37,407 nucleotides of DNA from Planctomycetota bacterium (GTDB lineage Bacteria; Planctomycetota; Phycisphaerae; Sedimentisphaerales; Anaerobacaceae), in the NCBI GenBank assembly GCA_020350405.1, contig CP070715.1, forward strand, positions 2,119,413 through 2,156,819, read 5' to 3'. Every line of letters starts with the position of its first letter. Position 1 is the stretch's first letter. Both the position numbers and the translations under genes were made by a program. The notes under the pieces were generated by a model. The model was not told the DNA's origin. It saw nothing but the letters and a program-made list of their open reading frames with translations, and did not search any database. Of the stretch, positions 1-8,342 are shown piece after piece.

Positions 1-270
1 GCCATTGTTGCACAACACATTATAGCCCTGCGAACTCATTGAGTCGGCGACCGCCTTTGCTATTCTGCCGAGGCTCGAACAGACCCGGCCGAGAAGTTCA
101 GGAGGACAATCATGCAATCTCTCAAAATGCTGCTTGGGAATCACCAACGTGTGTCCATCGCTTACGGGGCCAATATCTAAAAAAGAAAGAACCACGTCAT
201 CTTCATAAATCTTTGTAACGGGAATCTGTCCGGCTACCATCTTACAAAAAATGCAGTCGTCTCTACCCAT
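1..270 (-). CDS. HIT-family nucleotide-binding protein, 3' end outside the window
   Basis: Ninety codons are visible from an ATG at 270 to the window edge. The N-terminus has the CIFC zinc-type pair (residues 6-9), then KIYEDDVVLSFLDI and a GHTLVIPKQH segment, which are the hallmarks of the HIT (histidine triad) fold. The catalytic HxHxH triad would lie beyond base 1 and cannot be checked. Family members hydrolyse nucleoside phosphoramidates or dinucleoside polyphosphates in the cytoplasm; the exact substrate is not deducible. The gene lies 27 bases downstream of rplQ in the same direction, so it may be the last gene of the ribosomal transcript. I see no strong Shine-Dalgarno. Family assignment is firm, substrate unknown. 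Confidence 0.88.
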   Translation of the reverse strand, partial: MGRDDCIFCKMVAGQIPVTKIYEDDVVLSFLDIGPVSDGHTLVIPKQHFERLHDCPPELLGRVCSSLGRIAKAVADSMSSQGYNVLCNNG

Positions 271-297
271 TGATGCGGTTAATCTCCACAAACAGGC

Positions 298-861
298 TTA
301 GTGTTGGTCTGTTTTCTCCGCTTGGTTATTGGTTTCGCCAACTTCTTCCGCCTCGACGGCCTCTTCGACTTCGAGAGCTTCTTTGGCCCTGGCAGTTTGC
401 CTGGCCTTTCTACGATGGGTTCTTTTGGTAGAAGCCCGGCCCTGTTTTTTTGAATCTTCGTCCTCGCCGATGAGCTGCAGCAAAACCAACCGGCCGTTAT
501 CACCCAATCTCCTCAAAGACAAACGAATGATTCTGGTATAACCCCCCGGCCTGTCAAGGTACCGGGGTCCAAGCTCACTGAACAATTTTCCGATTATTGT
601 GCCCTTCTTGACGGCTTTGCCATCTTCATAACCTATAATGTCACGATTGCCAAGCATCGCGATGGCTCGACGTCTGGCGGATAACGTACCTTTCTTGGCC
701 AGCGTAATCAACTTTTCGGCAAAAGTCTTAACCTCCTTGGCTTTTTCGGGAGTCGTTGAAACCGTCTCGTGCTGGATGAGTGAAGCGACTAAATTCCGGC
801 GCATAGCCAGGCGGTGCTGCCCTGTTCGCCCTAATCGACGCCCTGCTACTCGATGACGCAT
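298..861 (-). CDS. rplQ: 50S ribosomal protein L17 with long C-terminal tail
   Basis: The protein is 187 residues. Residues 1 to about 125 match bacterial L17 (RHRVAGRRLGRTGQHRLAMR start, then the LITLAKKG and PGGYTRI elements). L17 is a large-subunit protein near the exit tunnel. Most bacterial L17 proteins are about 115-130 residues. Here a tail of roughly 60 residues follows, first very basic (KRTHRRKARQTARAK), then acidic (EVEEAVEAEE). The ATG at 861 has AAGGA about 10 bases upstream. It is the last ribosomal gene of the alpha group, directly after rpoA, as in most bacteria. Confidence 0.96.
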   Translation of the reverse strand: MRHRVAGRRLGRTGQHRLAMRRNLVASLIQHETVSTTPEKAKEVKTFAEKLITLAKKGTLSARRRAIAMLGNRDIIGYEDGKAVKKGTIIGKLFSELGPRYLDRPGGYTRIIRLSLRRLGDNGRLVLLQLIGEDEDSKKQGRASTKRTHRRKARQTARAKEALEVEEAVEAEEVGETNNQAEKTDQH

Positions 862-904
862 ATGCGTAAATTCCTTTAGAGAATACGAACTTCTGTAACT
901 ATCA

Positions 905-1912
905 TTAAATTAAATCATCTATACCCGTCATGCCCAGCGATAAGCCGATATCAGCAAGTTTTCTTTTTACCTCCCGCAAGCTTGTTTTACCGAAGCTGCG
1001 AACCTTCAACAAGTCGGCTTCCGCCATCTTCACGAGTTGCCCAACCGTTTCGACCTTTATTGATTCAAGGCAGTTGCCAGCCCTGACAGACAACTCCAAC
1101 TCGGCAATGGGGGTTTTCAGCTTTTCGGCCAATTCCCTGGTAACTTCCTCCTCGGACATTTCTTCCGTAAGCTGCTCAGCAACAGTCTCTTCACCAAGCT
1201 CGAAATACTGCACGAACGGATTGATGTGCTTGCGCAATATCTTAGCGGCTTCTGTAAGCGCCATCTCCGGCGTAACTGTTCCGTTCGTCCAGATCTCCAG
1301 AATCAGCCTGTCGTAATTGGTTCGCTGGCCCACCCGCGTGTCCTCAGTTGTGTAGCGCACCCTTGTAACCGGCGAATACAGCGAATCAACTACTATTCGT
1401 CCGATCTCCTGCTCAAATCTATCTGCGGCGGCGATTCGTTCGGAGGCAGGCACATAACCGCGGCCGTTCTCGACTACCATTTCCATCTCAAAGTTAACAT
1501 TTTCAGTCAAAGTGGCCAGCACCGCATCCTTGTTTACCACCTCTATGGCAGGGTCCGCAACAATATCAGCCGCCGTTACGACCCCGGCTTTTTTTGCCGA
1601 AACAGTCATTGTCTTCGGTCCCTCGCCCTGGAGCCGAACAACAAGATTCTTGACATTTAGAACTATCTCGGTGACATCCTCCATTATGCCCTCTATCGAG
1701 GTAAATTCATGGTCGGCACCTTCTATTTTGATTGACGTCACAGCACTTCCCTCCAGAGAAGAAAGCAGCACGCGTCTTAAGCTGTTGCCAACCGTGGTGC
1801 CAAAACCGCGTTCGAAAGGCTCGATGACAAATTTGCCATACTTGTTGTTCGATACTGTTATATCTCGTTCTACACGAGTCGGCAATTCCAGCCCACGCCA
1901 TGTAACTCGCAT
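905..1912 (-). CDS. rpoA: DNA-directed RNA polymerase subunit alpha
   Basis: The product has 335 residues, a normal length. The N-terminal domain (about 1-235) carries the dimerisation and assembly signature FERGFGTTVGNSLRRVLLSS. The C-terminal domain (about 255-335) carries RAGNCLESIKVETVGQL and KVRSFGKTSLREVK, the helix-hairpin-helix module that contacts UP-element DNA and activators. The ATG at 1912 follows an AGGAGG with 5-base spacing, one of the clearest ribosome-binding sites here. It lies between rpsD and rplQ, the canonical alpha-operon order. The intact C-terminal domain is relevant to the A-tract-rich promoter upstream of tRNA-Thr/tuf. Confidence 0.98.
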   Translation of the reverse strand: MRVTWRGLELPTRVERDITVSNNKYGKFVIEPFERGFGTTVGNSLRRVLLSSLEGSAVTSIKIEGADHEFTSIEGIMEDVTEIVLNVKNLVVRLQGEGPKTMTVSAKKAGVVTAADIVADPAIEVVNKDAVLATLTENVNFEMEMVVENGRGYVPASERIAAADRFEQEIGRIVVDSLYSPVTRVRYTTEDTRVGQRTNYDRLILEIWTNGTVTPEMALTEAAKILRKHINPFVQYFELGEETVAEQLTEEMSEEEVTRELAEKLKTPIAELELSVRAGNCLESIKVETVGQLVKMAEADLLKVRSFGKTSLREVKRKLADIGLSLGMTGIDDLI

Positions 1913-2008
1913 ATAAACCTCCTACAAGTAACGTCTATTAACAATTCGCCATTAACCAGCAAAACCTAAAATACAAAATAGCCAATCGGCCCCTTGGACG
2001 CGCTATTC

Positions 2009-2023
2009 AGCGTCAGGGACGCT
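2009..2023 (-). other. Hairpin just after rpsD
   Basis: AGCGTC-CCT-GACGCT (minus strand) forms a perfect six-base stem seven bases after the rpsD stop, within the 117-base rpsD-rpoA gap. No T-run follows, so it is not a convincing terminator. It may protect or process the mRNA, or be chance. Confidence 0.3.
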
Positions 2024-2029
2024 CCGGTA

Positions 2030-2662
2030 CTACCTCGAACAGAACTCCACAACCAGCTGCTCCTCAACGGGAATCTGAACATCATCTCTTGTGGGCAGTG
2101 CGACAACAGTAGCCTCGGGCTTTTCGTTATCCAACTGTAACCAACCTTGCGTGGCAAAGTTGGGATTGCTCTCCAACTGCTCTTTGACCTTTTTGCTGCT
2201 TCTTTTAGAATCCTTGAGTGTTATCCTGTCGCCGATTTTTGTGGTATAGTCGCCGACACTAACCTTGCGTCCCTGTACATAAATATGGCCATGGGTAATT
2301 AGCTGTCGGGCTGCTTTGCGAGACGGCGCAAAATTTAATTTATAGACAACATTATCCAAACGTCTCTCCAGCAACTGCAGCAGAGTCTCACCGGTATTAC
2401 CCGTCATCCGCTCGGCCCTATGAAAACACCTCATAAACTGTCGTTCCAGAAGTCCGTAGTACCTTTTGATTTTCTGCTTTTCTCGCAATCTAACGGCGTA
2501 TTCACTGGTCCTGCCTCTACGCCAACCATGCACACCGGGCGCCAAGTTGCGCTGCTTTTTCTCGATTGGACACTTAGCCGTCTCACACCTGATGCCCTTA
2601 AGCATCAACTTCACTCCTTCACGACGACAATACTTACAAGATGAACCAAGATAACGTCCCAT
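2030..2662 (-). CDS. rpsD: 30S ribosomal protein S4, zinc-binding type
   Basis: The product has 210 residues. It has the zinc-ligand set Cys9, Cys12, Cys26, Cys31 (CKYC ... CETAKC), spaced as in the Thermus-type C+ form of S4. The S4 RNA-binding domain follows from about residue 96 (RRLDNVVYKLNFA, ARQLITHGHIYVQGRKV). S4 is a primary 16S rRNA-binding protein that nucleates 30S assembly; in E. coli it also represses the alpha operon at the translational level. Here it sits between rpsK and rpoA, so similar feedback is possible, but I see no recognisable pseudoknot target. Confidence 0.98.
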   Translation of the reverse strand: MGRYLGSSCKYCRREGVKLMLKGIRCETAKCPIEKKQRNLAPGVHGWRRGRTSEYAVRLREKQKIKRYYGLLERQFMRCFHRAERMTGNTGETLLQLLERRLDNVVYKLNFAPSRKAARQLITHGHIYVQGRKVSVGDYTTKIGDRITLKDSKRSSKKVKEQLESNPNFATQGWLQLDNEKPEATVVALPTRDDVQIPVEEQLVVEFCSR

Positions 2663-2682
2663 CCTTTTTATCTATCTCCAAA

Positions 2683-2697
2683 AAGCCTTTTCGGCTT
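2683..2697 (-). other. Short hairpin with T-run between rpsK and rpsD
   Basis: On the minus strand AAGCC-GAAAA-GGCTT is followed by TTT. The stem is only five bases, so at most this is a weak pause or attenuator upstream of rpsD. A chance occurrence is quite possible. Confidence 0.25.
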
Positions 2698-2733
2698 ACA
2701 CTAAATGGACCAATTTAATACGCGGACCTCTTT

Positions 2734-3114
2734 TCATACTCGTCTTCTCTTTGGCGGCCGACAGCCGTTATGCGGCAGCGGCGTTACATCCTCTATCGAG
2801 GCGATGCGCAATCCCACCTGCTGAAGGGCTGAAATGGCAGATTCGCGCCCAGAACCAGGGCCCTTGACCCTAATTTCAATCTCACGCACGCCATTACGCA
2901 TAGCGGTAGTGGCACAACGCTGTGCAGCCTGCTGTGCGGCAAAAGGCGTGCTTTTGCGCGAACCTTTGAAACCTACACAGCCAGCTGAACTCGAGCAAAT
3001 CGTGTCACCATTTGGGTCCGTAACCGTAATCAACGTATTGTTAAACGTCGCTTTTATGTGCACTATAGCCTTCGCGACATTTCTCCTAACTTTTCGCCTT
3101 ATACCTTTTGCCAC
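2734..3114 (-). CDS. rpsK: 30S ribosomal protein S11
   Basis: The product has 126 residues. S11 signatures include [19 protein letters not shown] near the N-terminus, [12 protein letters not shown] in the middle, and the C-terminal [19 protein letters not shown]11 lies on the 30S platform near the E-site mRNA. The start is GTG at 3114, preceded by AAGGA about 11 bases upstream; an ATG is not available at a suitable position. The gene lies between rpsM and rpsD as in the alpha operon. Confidence 0.98.
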   Translation of the reverse strand: MAKGIRRKVRRNVAKAIVHIKATFNNTLITVTDPNGDTICSSSAGCVGFKGSRKSTPFAAQQAAQRCATTAMRNGVREIEIRVKGPGSGRESAISALQQVGLRIASIEDVTPLPHNGCRPPKRRRV

Positions 3115-3171
3115 TATCAGAAAAATCCTTAATCAATAAAATTATCATTCTTTGCCAACAAATTTGAGCTT

Positions 3172-3555
3172 TTAGCGTTTCTCCTTCACACCTTTCTTGC
3201 CAGCCACGGTCTTTCTGGGGCCTTTGCGGGTTCGGGCATTGCTCTGAGTGCACTGGCCCCGAACAGGCAAACCTCTTCGGTGACGAATACCTCTATAACA
3301 AGCTATATCACGTAATCGTGCGATATTCTGAGCGACTTGCCTGCGAAGCTGGCCTCCGACGATATAATTGCGGTCGATAATCTGCGTTATGCGGCTCAAC
3401 TCATCCTCGCTGAGTTTGCCGGCCTTGGTGCTTTTTTCGATTTTGGCCTCCTTCAAAATCATTTCCGAGGTATATTGACCAATGCCATGAATGTAGGTCA
3501 ACGCAATCCATATGGATTTTTCATTGGGAACATCGACACCAACTATACGCGGCAT
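3172..3555 (-). CDS. rpsM: 30S ribosomal protein S13
   Basis: The product has 127 residues. It begins [20 protein letters not shown], contains the helix-two-turn-helix element [13 protein letters not shown], the [14 protein letters not shown] block and a basic C-terminal tail ([14 protein letters not shown]) that reaches toward the P-site tRNA. S13 forms intersubunit bridges in the 30S head. AGGAG lies five bases upstream of the ATG at 3555. It heads the alpha-type block after rpmJ. Confidence 0.98.
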   Translation of the reverse strand: MPRIVGVDVPNEKSIWIALTYIHGIGQYTSEMILKEAKIEKSTKAGKLSEDELSRITQIIDRNYIVGGQLRRQVAQNIARLRDIACYRGIRHRRGLPVRGQCTQSNARTRKGPRKTVAGKKGVKEKR

Positions 3556-3625
3556 ATCAGCTCCTTTTTATATCTGCTACTTCGCATTTCATATTCGACT
3601 TCACGCTTTACCATTTATGGTACAA

Positions 3626-3739
3626 TCAACCCTGACGTTGTTTGTGCCTCGGGTTGGTACAAATTACCCGGACAACACCTTTACGACGAACAATCCTGCA
3701 ATTCTCACATATTCGTTTTACGGAGCTTCTAACTTTCAT
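3626..3739 (-). CDS. rpmJ: 50S ribosomal protein L36
   Basis: A 37-codon gene (ATG 3739 to TGA 3626). The product begins [20 protein letters not shown] and ends [10 protein letters not shown], matching L36 at full length. The zinc ribbon is complete: Cys11, Cys14, Cys27 and His32, the C-X2-C-X12-C-X4-H pattern. L36 is the smallest large-subunit protein. It sits between infA and rpsM, its classical place. Confidence 0.97.
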   Translation of the reverse strand: MKVRSSVKRICENCRIVRRKGVVRVICTNPRHKQRQG

Positions 3740-3792
3740 CTCTTGAAAACACCTTTGGCATTGGCGATTCGCACCACATAAGTGTCAAACTG

Positions 3793-4008
3793 CTAATTTC
3801 GGAGGACTATTCGGCCTCTATTCAAGTCATACGGTGACATTTCAACTGTCACGGTATCGCCCGGTAAAATCCGAATAAAATGCATTCGCATTTTGCCTGA
3901 AACATGTGCCAAAATCCTGTGACCGTTTTCCAGTTCCACTCTAAACATCGCATTTGGTAGCGCATCAATCACGGTGGCCTGCAATCTTATTGTGTCCTTT
4001 GCCGCCAT
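3793..4008 (-). CDS. infA: Translation initiation factor IF-1
   Basis: The product has 71 residues, the normal length, with a single OB-fold (S1-like) domain. The signature [20 protein letters not shown] and the [20 protein letters not shown] block are conserved. IF-1 binds the 30S A site and supports IF-2 and IF-3 during initiation. The gene is six bases downstream of map and 53 bases upstream of rpmJ, the usual spc/alpha boundary order. Confidence 0.98.
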   Translation of the reverse strand: MAAKDTIRLQATVIDALPNAMFRVELENGHRILAHVSGKMRMHFIRILPGDTVTVEMSPYDLNRGRIVLRN

Positions 4009-4014
4009 AGCTAT

Positions 4015-4794
4015 CTATTTTACAGTCAGCACTTCACAACCATTTTTCACTATTGCAATTGTATGCTCAAAATGCGCCGAACATTTTGCGTCTTCTGCTA
4101 CCACTGTCCATCCATCTTTCAGTGTTCTGACATCACTGCTGCCGGCATTAATCATAGGCTCAATTGCCAAGACCATACCTTCGGCCAGAACGATATCACC
4201 GGCGAGTAGCTCATCACTGACAAAGTTCGGCACTCTGGGTTCTTCGTGCATTTTTCTGCCAATGCCGTGGCCGACAAAATCCTTTACTATTGAGAAGCCG
4301 GCCGATTCAGCGCAACTCTGCATTTCAGCAGCTACACTGCTCCATTTAACGCCCGGGGCGGATTTTGCTACTGCTATATCGAGCACGTGCCTTGTCACAT
4401 CCATCAGCCTGCGTCTGTCACTGGGAATCTTACCTATGCCAATAGTGACAGCGGCATCTGCACAATAACCATCGAGCTTGGCGCCGAAATCGATGCTCAG
4501 GATATCACCATCTCTGAGCACAACGGTCTCGGAAGGAATCCCGTGAACGACCTGCTCATTTATTGAGGCGCAAATCGCACCGCGGAACGGCTCCCGAGAC
4601 AGCGGGCTGGGTACACCGTTAAACAAGGCCTCGGCGCCAGCGTCAGCGGCAATCCGTGACGCCACGCTGTTTAATAGGCCGGTGGTAACTCCGGGCTCAG
4701 CAATCTCCTGCAATTTTGAAAGAACGTCGGCTACAACGGCGCCCGCTTTACGAATCAACTCAATCTCTCTTCGGCTTTTAAGCGTTATAGCCAT
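4015..4794 (-). CDS. map: Methionine aminopeptidase, type I
   Basis: The product has 259 residues with the pita-bread fold of type I enzymes. It removes the initiator methionine from nascent proteins. The substrate His is at residue 84 (NEQVVHGIP). Metal ligands are Asp102 and Asp113 (DFGAKLDGYCAD), His176 (GHGIGRKMHE), Glu212 (IEPM) and Glu243 (HFEH). All are present, so the enzyme should be active. It lies between adk and infA, as in many bacteria with an extended spc operon. The ATG at 4794 lacks a clear Shine-Dalgarno. Confidence 0.97.
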   Translation of the reverse strand: MAITLKSRREIELIRKAGAVVADVLSKLQEIAEPGVTTGLLNSVASRIAADAGAEALFNGVPSPLSREPFRGAICASINEQVVHGIPSETVVLRDGDILSIDFGAKLDGYCADAAVTIGIGKIPSDRRRLMDVTRHVLDIAVAKSAPGVKWSSVAAEMQSCAESAGFSIVKDFVGHGIGRKMHEEPRVPNFVSDELLAGDIVLAEGMVLAIEPMINAGSSDVRTLKDGWTVVAEDAKCSAHFEHTIAIVKNGCEVLTVK

Positions 4795-4858
4795 TTAATC
4801 AAGCAACTCTTATCATCGCGATTAAGGCTTCCCGTAGTGAGCTGCAAAATACGTAATT

Positions 4859-5512
4859 CTACACCGAGACAAGTACATCCAGATTCTCAAGCACTAAAGA
4901 TGTTACCTGGTCGGCGTCCTTGCTAGCATCGATATCATAGACCGTGTTGTTCTTTTTATAATAATCCACCACCGGCCTTGTCTGCTGGCGGTAGGTCTTA
5001 AGTCTATTATTTACTACTTCACGGCTGTCATCCGAGCGATGGATTAGTTCGGCGCCATCGTTATCGCACAGCCGGTCGGCTTTAGGTTTCAGGTTCTTAA
5101 CGTGGTAAACAGCACCGCACTGAGGACAGCTTCTTCTGCCGGTAAGTCGCTCAACAACTACCCGGTCACTCACCCTCAAGTTCAAAACAGCGTCTATTCT
5201 CTGTCCGTTGCGAGCTAACGATTCATCAAGTTCGACGGCCTGATTAACCGTCCTGGGGAAACCATCCAGTATGAAACCGGCTTCGGGTGTCTTCTTTATC
5301 GCAGCGGCCATCATCTCAACAATTATATCATCCGGCACGAGCGCACCTGAATCCATATAGTCCTCGGCCTTTTTGCCAAGCTCGGTGCCCGCGGCTCTTT
5401 CCTGGCGCAAGATGTCTCCGCTGGACAGATGCATCAGACCATACCTGGCAACGATGCGCTTGCACTGCGTTCCTTTGCCTGCGCCCGGAGCACCCAACAA
5501 AACTATTCTCAT
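4859..5512 (-). CDS. adk: Adenylate kinase, long zinc-binding form
   Basis: The product has 217 residues and interconverts AMP + ATP and 2 ADP. The P-loop GAPGAGKGT is at residues 7-15, the AMP-site LDGFPRT at 82-88. The LID domain carries a zinc site, Cys129-X2-Cys132 ... Cys149-X2-Asp152, the CCCD variant of the usual four-Cys set. The ATG at 5512 overlaps the secY stop (ATGA), so translation is probably coupled. The next gene, map, follows after 64 bases. Confidence 0.98.
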   Translation of the reverse strand: MRIVLLGAPGAGKGTQCKRIVARYGLMHLSSGDILRQERAAGTELGKKAEDYMDSGALVPDDIIVEMMAAAIKKTPEAGFILDGFPRTVNQAVELDESLARNGQRIDAVLNLRVSDRVVVERLTGRRSCPQCGAVYHVKNLKPKADRLCDNDGAELIHRSDDSREVVNNRLKTYRQQTRPVVDYYKKNNTVYDIDASKDADQVTSLVLENLDVLVSV

Positions 5513-6864
5513 CCATACGCTCCTTTAATTCTGCCGGTTTCGCTGAATCCTTCGTAGCTGCGCATCAAGAGGTTGGCCTCGATCTTCTGAACCAAATCCA
5601 GCGAGACGCTGACAACAATCAATAAGGCAGTACCACCCAAAAAGGTTGCTACTATCCAGGGGATTCCCAACAATACCGAAACGAGGGTAGGCACAACTGC
5701 AATAATGGCCAAGAACGAGGCTCCGAAATAAGTGATTCTGGTCATTACTTTTTCCAGATATTCAGCCGTTCTGCGACCGGGGCGAAGCCCAGGAATGAAG
5801 CTGCCTGAGTCGCGCAGGTTTTTGGCCATTTCCTTCGGCTGAAATTGCACTGTGGTCCAAAAATAAGCAAACAAGAATATCAACAACATATACACGACAT
5901 TGTACGTGTAAGCAGATGGAGCCAGAGCATTTTGCAAACTCTGAAGAAGTACCGAGCCGCTGAACCTCTCGATTCTTGCCAACTGACCAACTATCACCGG
6001 CGGAAATATCATAAAACTCGATGCGAAAATTATCGGCATTACTCCCCCGTGATTTACCCTAAGCGGCAAATAATGTCTCTGGCCACCGTAGATTCTGCGG
6101 CCTCGCATCTGCTTTGCCTGCTGAATCGGTATTCGGCGCTGGCCCTGTGTTATCAGTATGGCACCAGCAACAACGGATACGAACGCTGCTATCAGGAACA
6201 GTAGTTGTGCCGGTCCTATAGTGCCAACAGGTGCGCCAACCCTGAGGTCGACATTCTGCCGAAGCATATTTACTGCCCAGGGCATTCTCGAGATAATACC
6301 TGCCATAATTATCAAACTAATACCGTTTCCTATGCCATACTCATCTATCTGCTCGCCGAGCCACATCAGGAAGATGGTGCCGGCCGTCATGCCGACAATT
6401 CCCATCGTCAACGCCTGCACACGCATACCGGCATAAGTATAGCCCCCCAACATCCTCATATACATCATCGACTGAATAATACATATCAGCACCGTAAGGT
6501 AGCGTGTGTACTCCTGTATCTTTTTGTAGCCGGTTTGGCCCTCCTGGCGCAATTTTTTCAAAGCGGGAACAACCTCACCAAGGAGCATAAGAATGATAGA
6601 TGCGGTAATATAGGGCATAATTCCCAGACCAAACAAGCTGCTGCGGCTCAGGGTCCCGCCGGTGAATATTTGCAGGTATTCGGCGGCTCTGCCCAGAGGG
6701 CTATCGGTATCTCTTGTGTTGACGGCGGCTTCTATCTTCGACTGGTCAAAACAGGGAACAGGAATATGAAAGCCGACCCTGTATATTATGAGCAGTGCTA
6801 TGGTAAAAAGGACCTTATTTCGCAGGTCCGGAATTCTAAATATGTTAAATACTGTTCCAAGCAT
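5509..6864 (-). CDS. secY: Protein translocase subunit SecY
   Basis: The product has 451 residues, a full-length channel subunit of the SecYEG translocon in the inner membrane. About ten hydrophobic segments are visible. Family signatures include FGLGIMPYITASIILML (TM2/plug region) and RRIPIQQAKQMRGRRIYGGQ in the cytosolic loop contacting the ribosome and SecA. The ATG at 6864 is preceded only by an A-rich stretch. It follows rplO by 91 bases and overlaps adk by four, the normal spc-operon position. Confidence 0.98.
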   Translation of the reverse strand: MLGTVFNIFRIPDLRNKVLFTIALLIIYRVGFHIPVPCFDQSKIEAAVNTRDTDSPLGRAAEYLQIFTGGTLSRSSLFGLGIMPYITASIILMLLGEVVPALKKLRQEGQTGYKKIQEYTRYLTVLICIIQSMMYMRMLGGYTYAGMRVQALTMGIVGMTAGTIFLMWLGEQIDEYGIGNGISLIIMAGIISRMPWAVNMLRQNVDLRVGAPVGTIGPAQLLFLIAAFVSVVAGAILITQGQRRIPIQQAKQMRGRRIYGGQRHYLPLRVNHGGVMPIIFASSFMIFPPVIVGQLARIERFSGSVLLQSLQNALAPSAYTYNVVYMLLIFLFAYFWTTVQFQPKEMAKNLRDSGSFIPGLRPGRRTAEYLEKVMTRITYFGASFLAIIAVVPTLVSVLLGIPWIVATFLGGTALLIVVSVSLDLVQKIEANLLMRSYEGFSETGRIKGAYG

Positions 6865-6902
6865 CTTTTGTATCTTCTGATATCTCTCTTACTGGTACCC
6901 TG

Positions 6903-6908
6903 ATTATA
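6903..6908 (-). promoter_or_regulatory. Isolated TATAAT upstream of secY
   Basis: A perfect TATAAT lies 39 bases upstream of the secY start on the minus strand, in the 91-base rplO-secY gap. No good -35 hexamer is found 16-18 bases further upstream, so an internal promoter here is only a possibility. Confidence 0.2.
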
Positions 6909-6955
6909 GGAATGCCATTCTGCAACAAGCTGCAAAACGGCTACCAAATTGGCTA

Positions 6956-7399
6956 CTATATCAGCTTGGCCGTGCCGCCGGAAGCTACAATCTTCTGCTC
7001 CGCGGTTTTGCTGAATTTATGAGCCATTACCTGCAACTTTTTTGTCAACTCACCATCACCAAGAATCTTGACTCTGTTTTTCAAGCTGTCAATCAGTCCG
7101 GCGCTGGATAACTGCTCCATGCCAACGGTAGCACCTTCGTCAAACCTTTCCAACTGTGACACATTTACGATTTTGTAGCGTGTTTCGAACTTATAATTAC
7201 TAAAGCCGCGTTTGGGCAATCGCCTAAACAAGGGCATCTGACCACCTTCATAAAGTGATACTGACATGGCTCCTGCCCTGCTGCCGCTACCCTTGTGGCC
7301 TCGGCCACAGGTCTTTCCTCGCCTGCTGCCCGTGCCTCTACCAGCGCGCCTGCGAGCTTTATCCTTGCCTGCAACAGAAGTTATCTCGTAATTCAACAT
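6956..7399 (-). CDS. rplO: 50S ribosomal protein L15
   Basis: The product has 147 residues from the chosen ATG at 7399, which begins MLNYEITSVAG and aligns with the family N-terminus. The RNA-binding glycine/arginine-rich block RRAGRGTGSRRGKTCGRGHK follows. An in-frame ATG at 7408 overlaps the rpsE stop (TGATG) and has AAAGG five bases upstream, so it is a real alternative adding three residues. In many bacteria rpmD (L30) stands between rpsE and rplO; it is absent here. L15 binds 23S rRNA late in 50S assembly. Confidence 0.96.
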   Translation of the reverse strand: MLNYEITSVAGKDKARRRAGRGTGSRRGKTCGRGHKGSGSRAGAMSVSLYEGGQMPLFRRLPKRGFSNYKFETRYKIVNVSQLERFDEGATVGMEQLSSAGLIDSLKNRVKILGDGELTKKLQVMAHKFSKTAEQKIVASGGTAKLI

Positions 7400-7407
7400 A
7401 TAAATCA

Positions 7408-7926
7408 TCACCACCTTTTCACAGCTTCAACCTCAACACCGCGAAGCGATTCAACCATATCTTTGCTGCGCAACCTTAACAGTCCGTCCATCGTGGCTTT
7501 GACAACATTTTTGGCGGACGTGCTTCCATAAACCTTAGTAAGCACATCCTGGACGCCGGCCAACTCAAGCACAGCTCGAGCACCGGAGCCTGCGATAACT
7601 CCGGTTCCCGGGCTGGCCGGAACCAGTGCTATCTTTGTGGCCCTGTACTTGCCGTTAATTCGGTGTGGAATCGTCCGGCCTACCAAGGGTATTTTATGCA
7701 GGGCCTTCTTCGCATCTTTTACGGCTTTCTCAACCGCCAAAGGAACCTCATTAGCCTTGCCGTAACCGATACCTACAGTACCTGCCCGGTCTCCCGCTAC
7801 AACTAATGCAGCAAAGCTGAACCGGCGCCCTCCCTTGACTACTTTGGAACAGCGGAATACTTTTACGACCGTATCTTCCAGCGGCTGTTCCTCCCGAGCA
7901 GATATTTTAACCGGTTGTGCTACCAA
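7408..7926 (-). CDS. rpsE: 30S ribosomal protein S5, probable TTG start
   Basis: S5 motifs are clear: VVKVFRCSKVVKGGRRFSFA, GYGKANEVPLAVEKA, and ASPGTGVIAGSGARAVLELA. S5 sits at the mRNA entry channel and influences decoding fidelity. I place the start at TTG 7926, giving 172 residues, because GGAG lies exactly seven bases upstream (7934-7937) and the position is 34 bases after the rplR stop. The open frame continues upstream to an ATG at 8016 and beyond to 8091, but that part lies inside rplR and has no family counterpart. Confidence 0.95.
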   Translation of the reverse strand: MVAQPVKISAREEQPLEDTVVKVFRCSKVVKGGRRFSFAALVVAGDRAGTVGIGYGKANEVPLAVEKAVKDAKKALHKIPLVGRTIPHRINGKYRATKIALVPASPGTGVIAGSGARAVLELAGVQDVLTKVYGSTSAKNVVKATMDGLLRLRSKDMVESLRGVEVEAVKRW

Positions 7927-7960
7927 TTCTTTTCTCCAAACTTCTTTGTGTCGATTTTCC

Positions 7961-8326
7961 TCAAAAAACCAGCCCGGCTTTTCTCGCGGCCTCAGCCAAA
8001 GCTTTGACTCTGCCATGAAACTTATATCGGTTCCTGTCAAAACAAACGCCCTGGATGCCGACGCCGAGCGCCTGCTTTGCGATTGCTTCACCTACAATTT
8101 CAGCAGCTTTTTTGTTACCGCAATAGTTCAATTGGTCGCGCAATTGCCTGGCCCTTGTGCTGGCAGAAACAAGTGTCGCCCCTGCGAGATCGTCTGTAAT
8201 CTGGGCGTAAATATGTCTGCTCGAGCGAAACACCGACAGCCGGGGCCTGTCCGGTGTTCCAAAGACTTTCTCTCGCACGTGATATTTACGTCTCAACGCC
8301 GCTCTTTTTGTCTTGCCAGCTTTCAT
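7961..8326 (-). CDS. rplR: 50S ribosomal protein L18
   Basis: The product has 121 residues. It shows the L18 pattern: basic N-terminus (KRAALRRKYHVREKV), GTPDRPRLSVFRSSRHIYAQ, and the C-terminal VCFDRNRYKFHGRVKALAEA. L18 binds 5S rRNA with L5 in the central protuberance. It lies 16 bases after rplF with only a weak ribosome-binding site, so translation is likely coupled to rplF. Confidence 0.98.
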   Translation of the reverse strand: MKAGKTKRAALRRKYHVREKVFGTPDRPRLSVFRSSRHIYAQITDDLAGATLVSASTRARQLRDQLNYCGNKKAAEIVGEAIAKQALGVGIQGVCFDRNRYKFHGRVKALAEAARKAGLVF

Positions 8327-8342
8327 AAGGACTCAATCACAA

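Noticed and set aside
7927-8091. Longer N-terminus of S5
   Set aside because: It lies mostly within rplR in another frame, has no S5 family counterpart, and a good TTG start with GGAG exists downstream.
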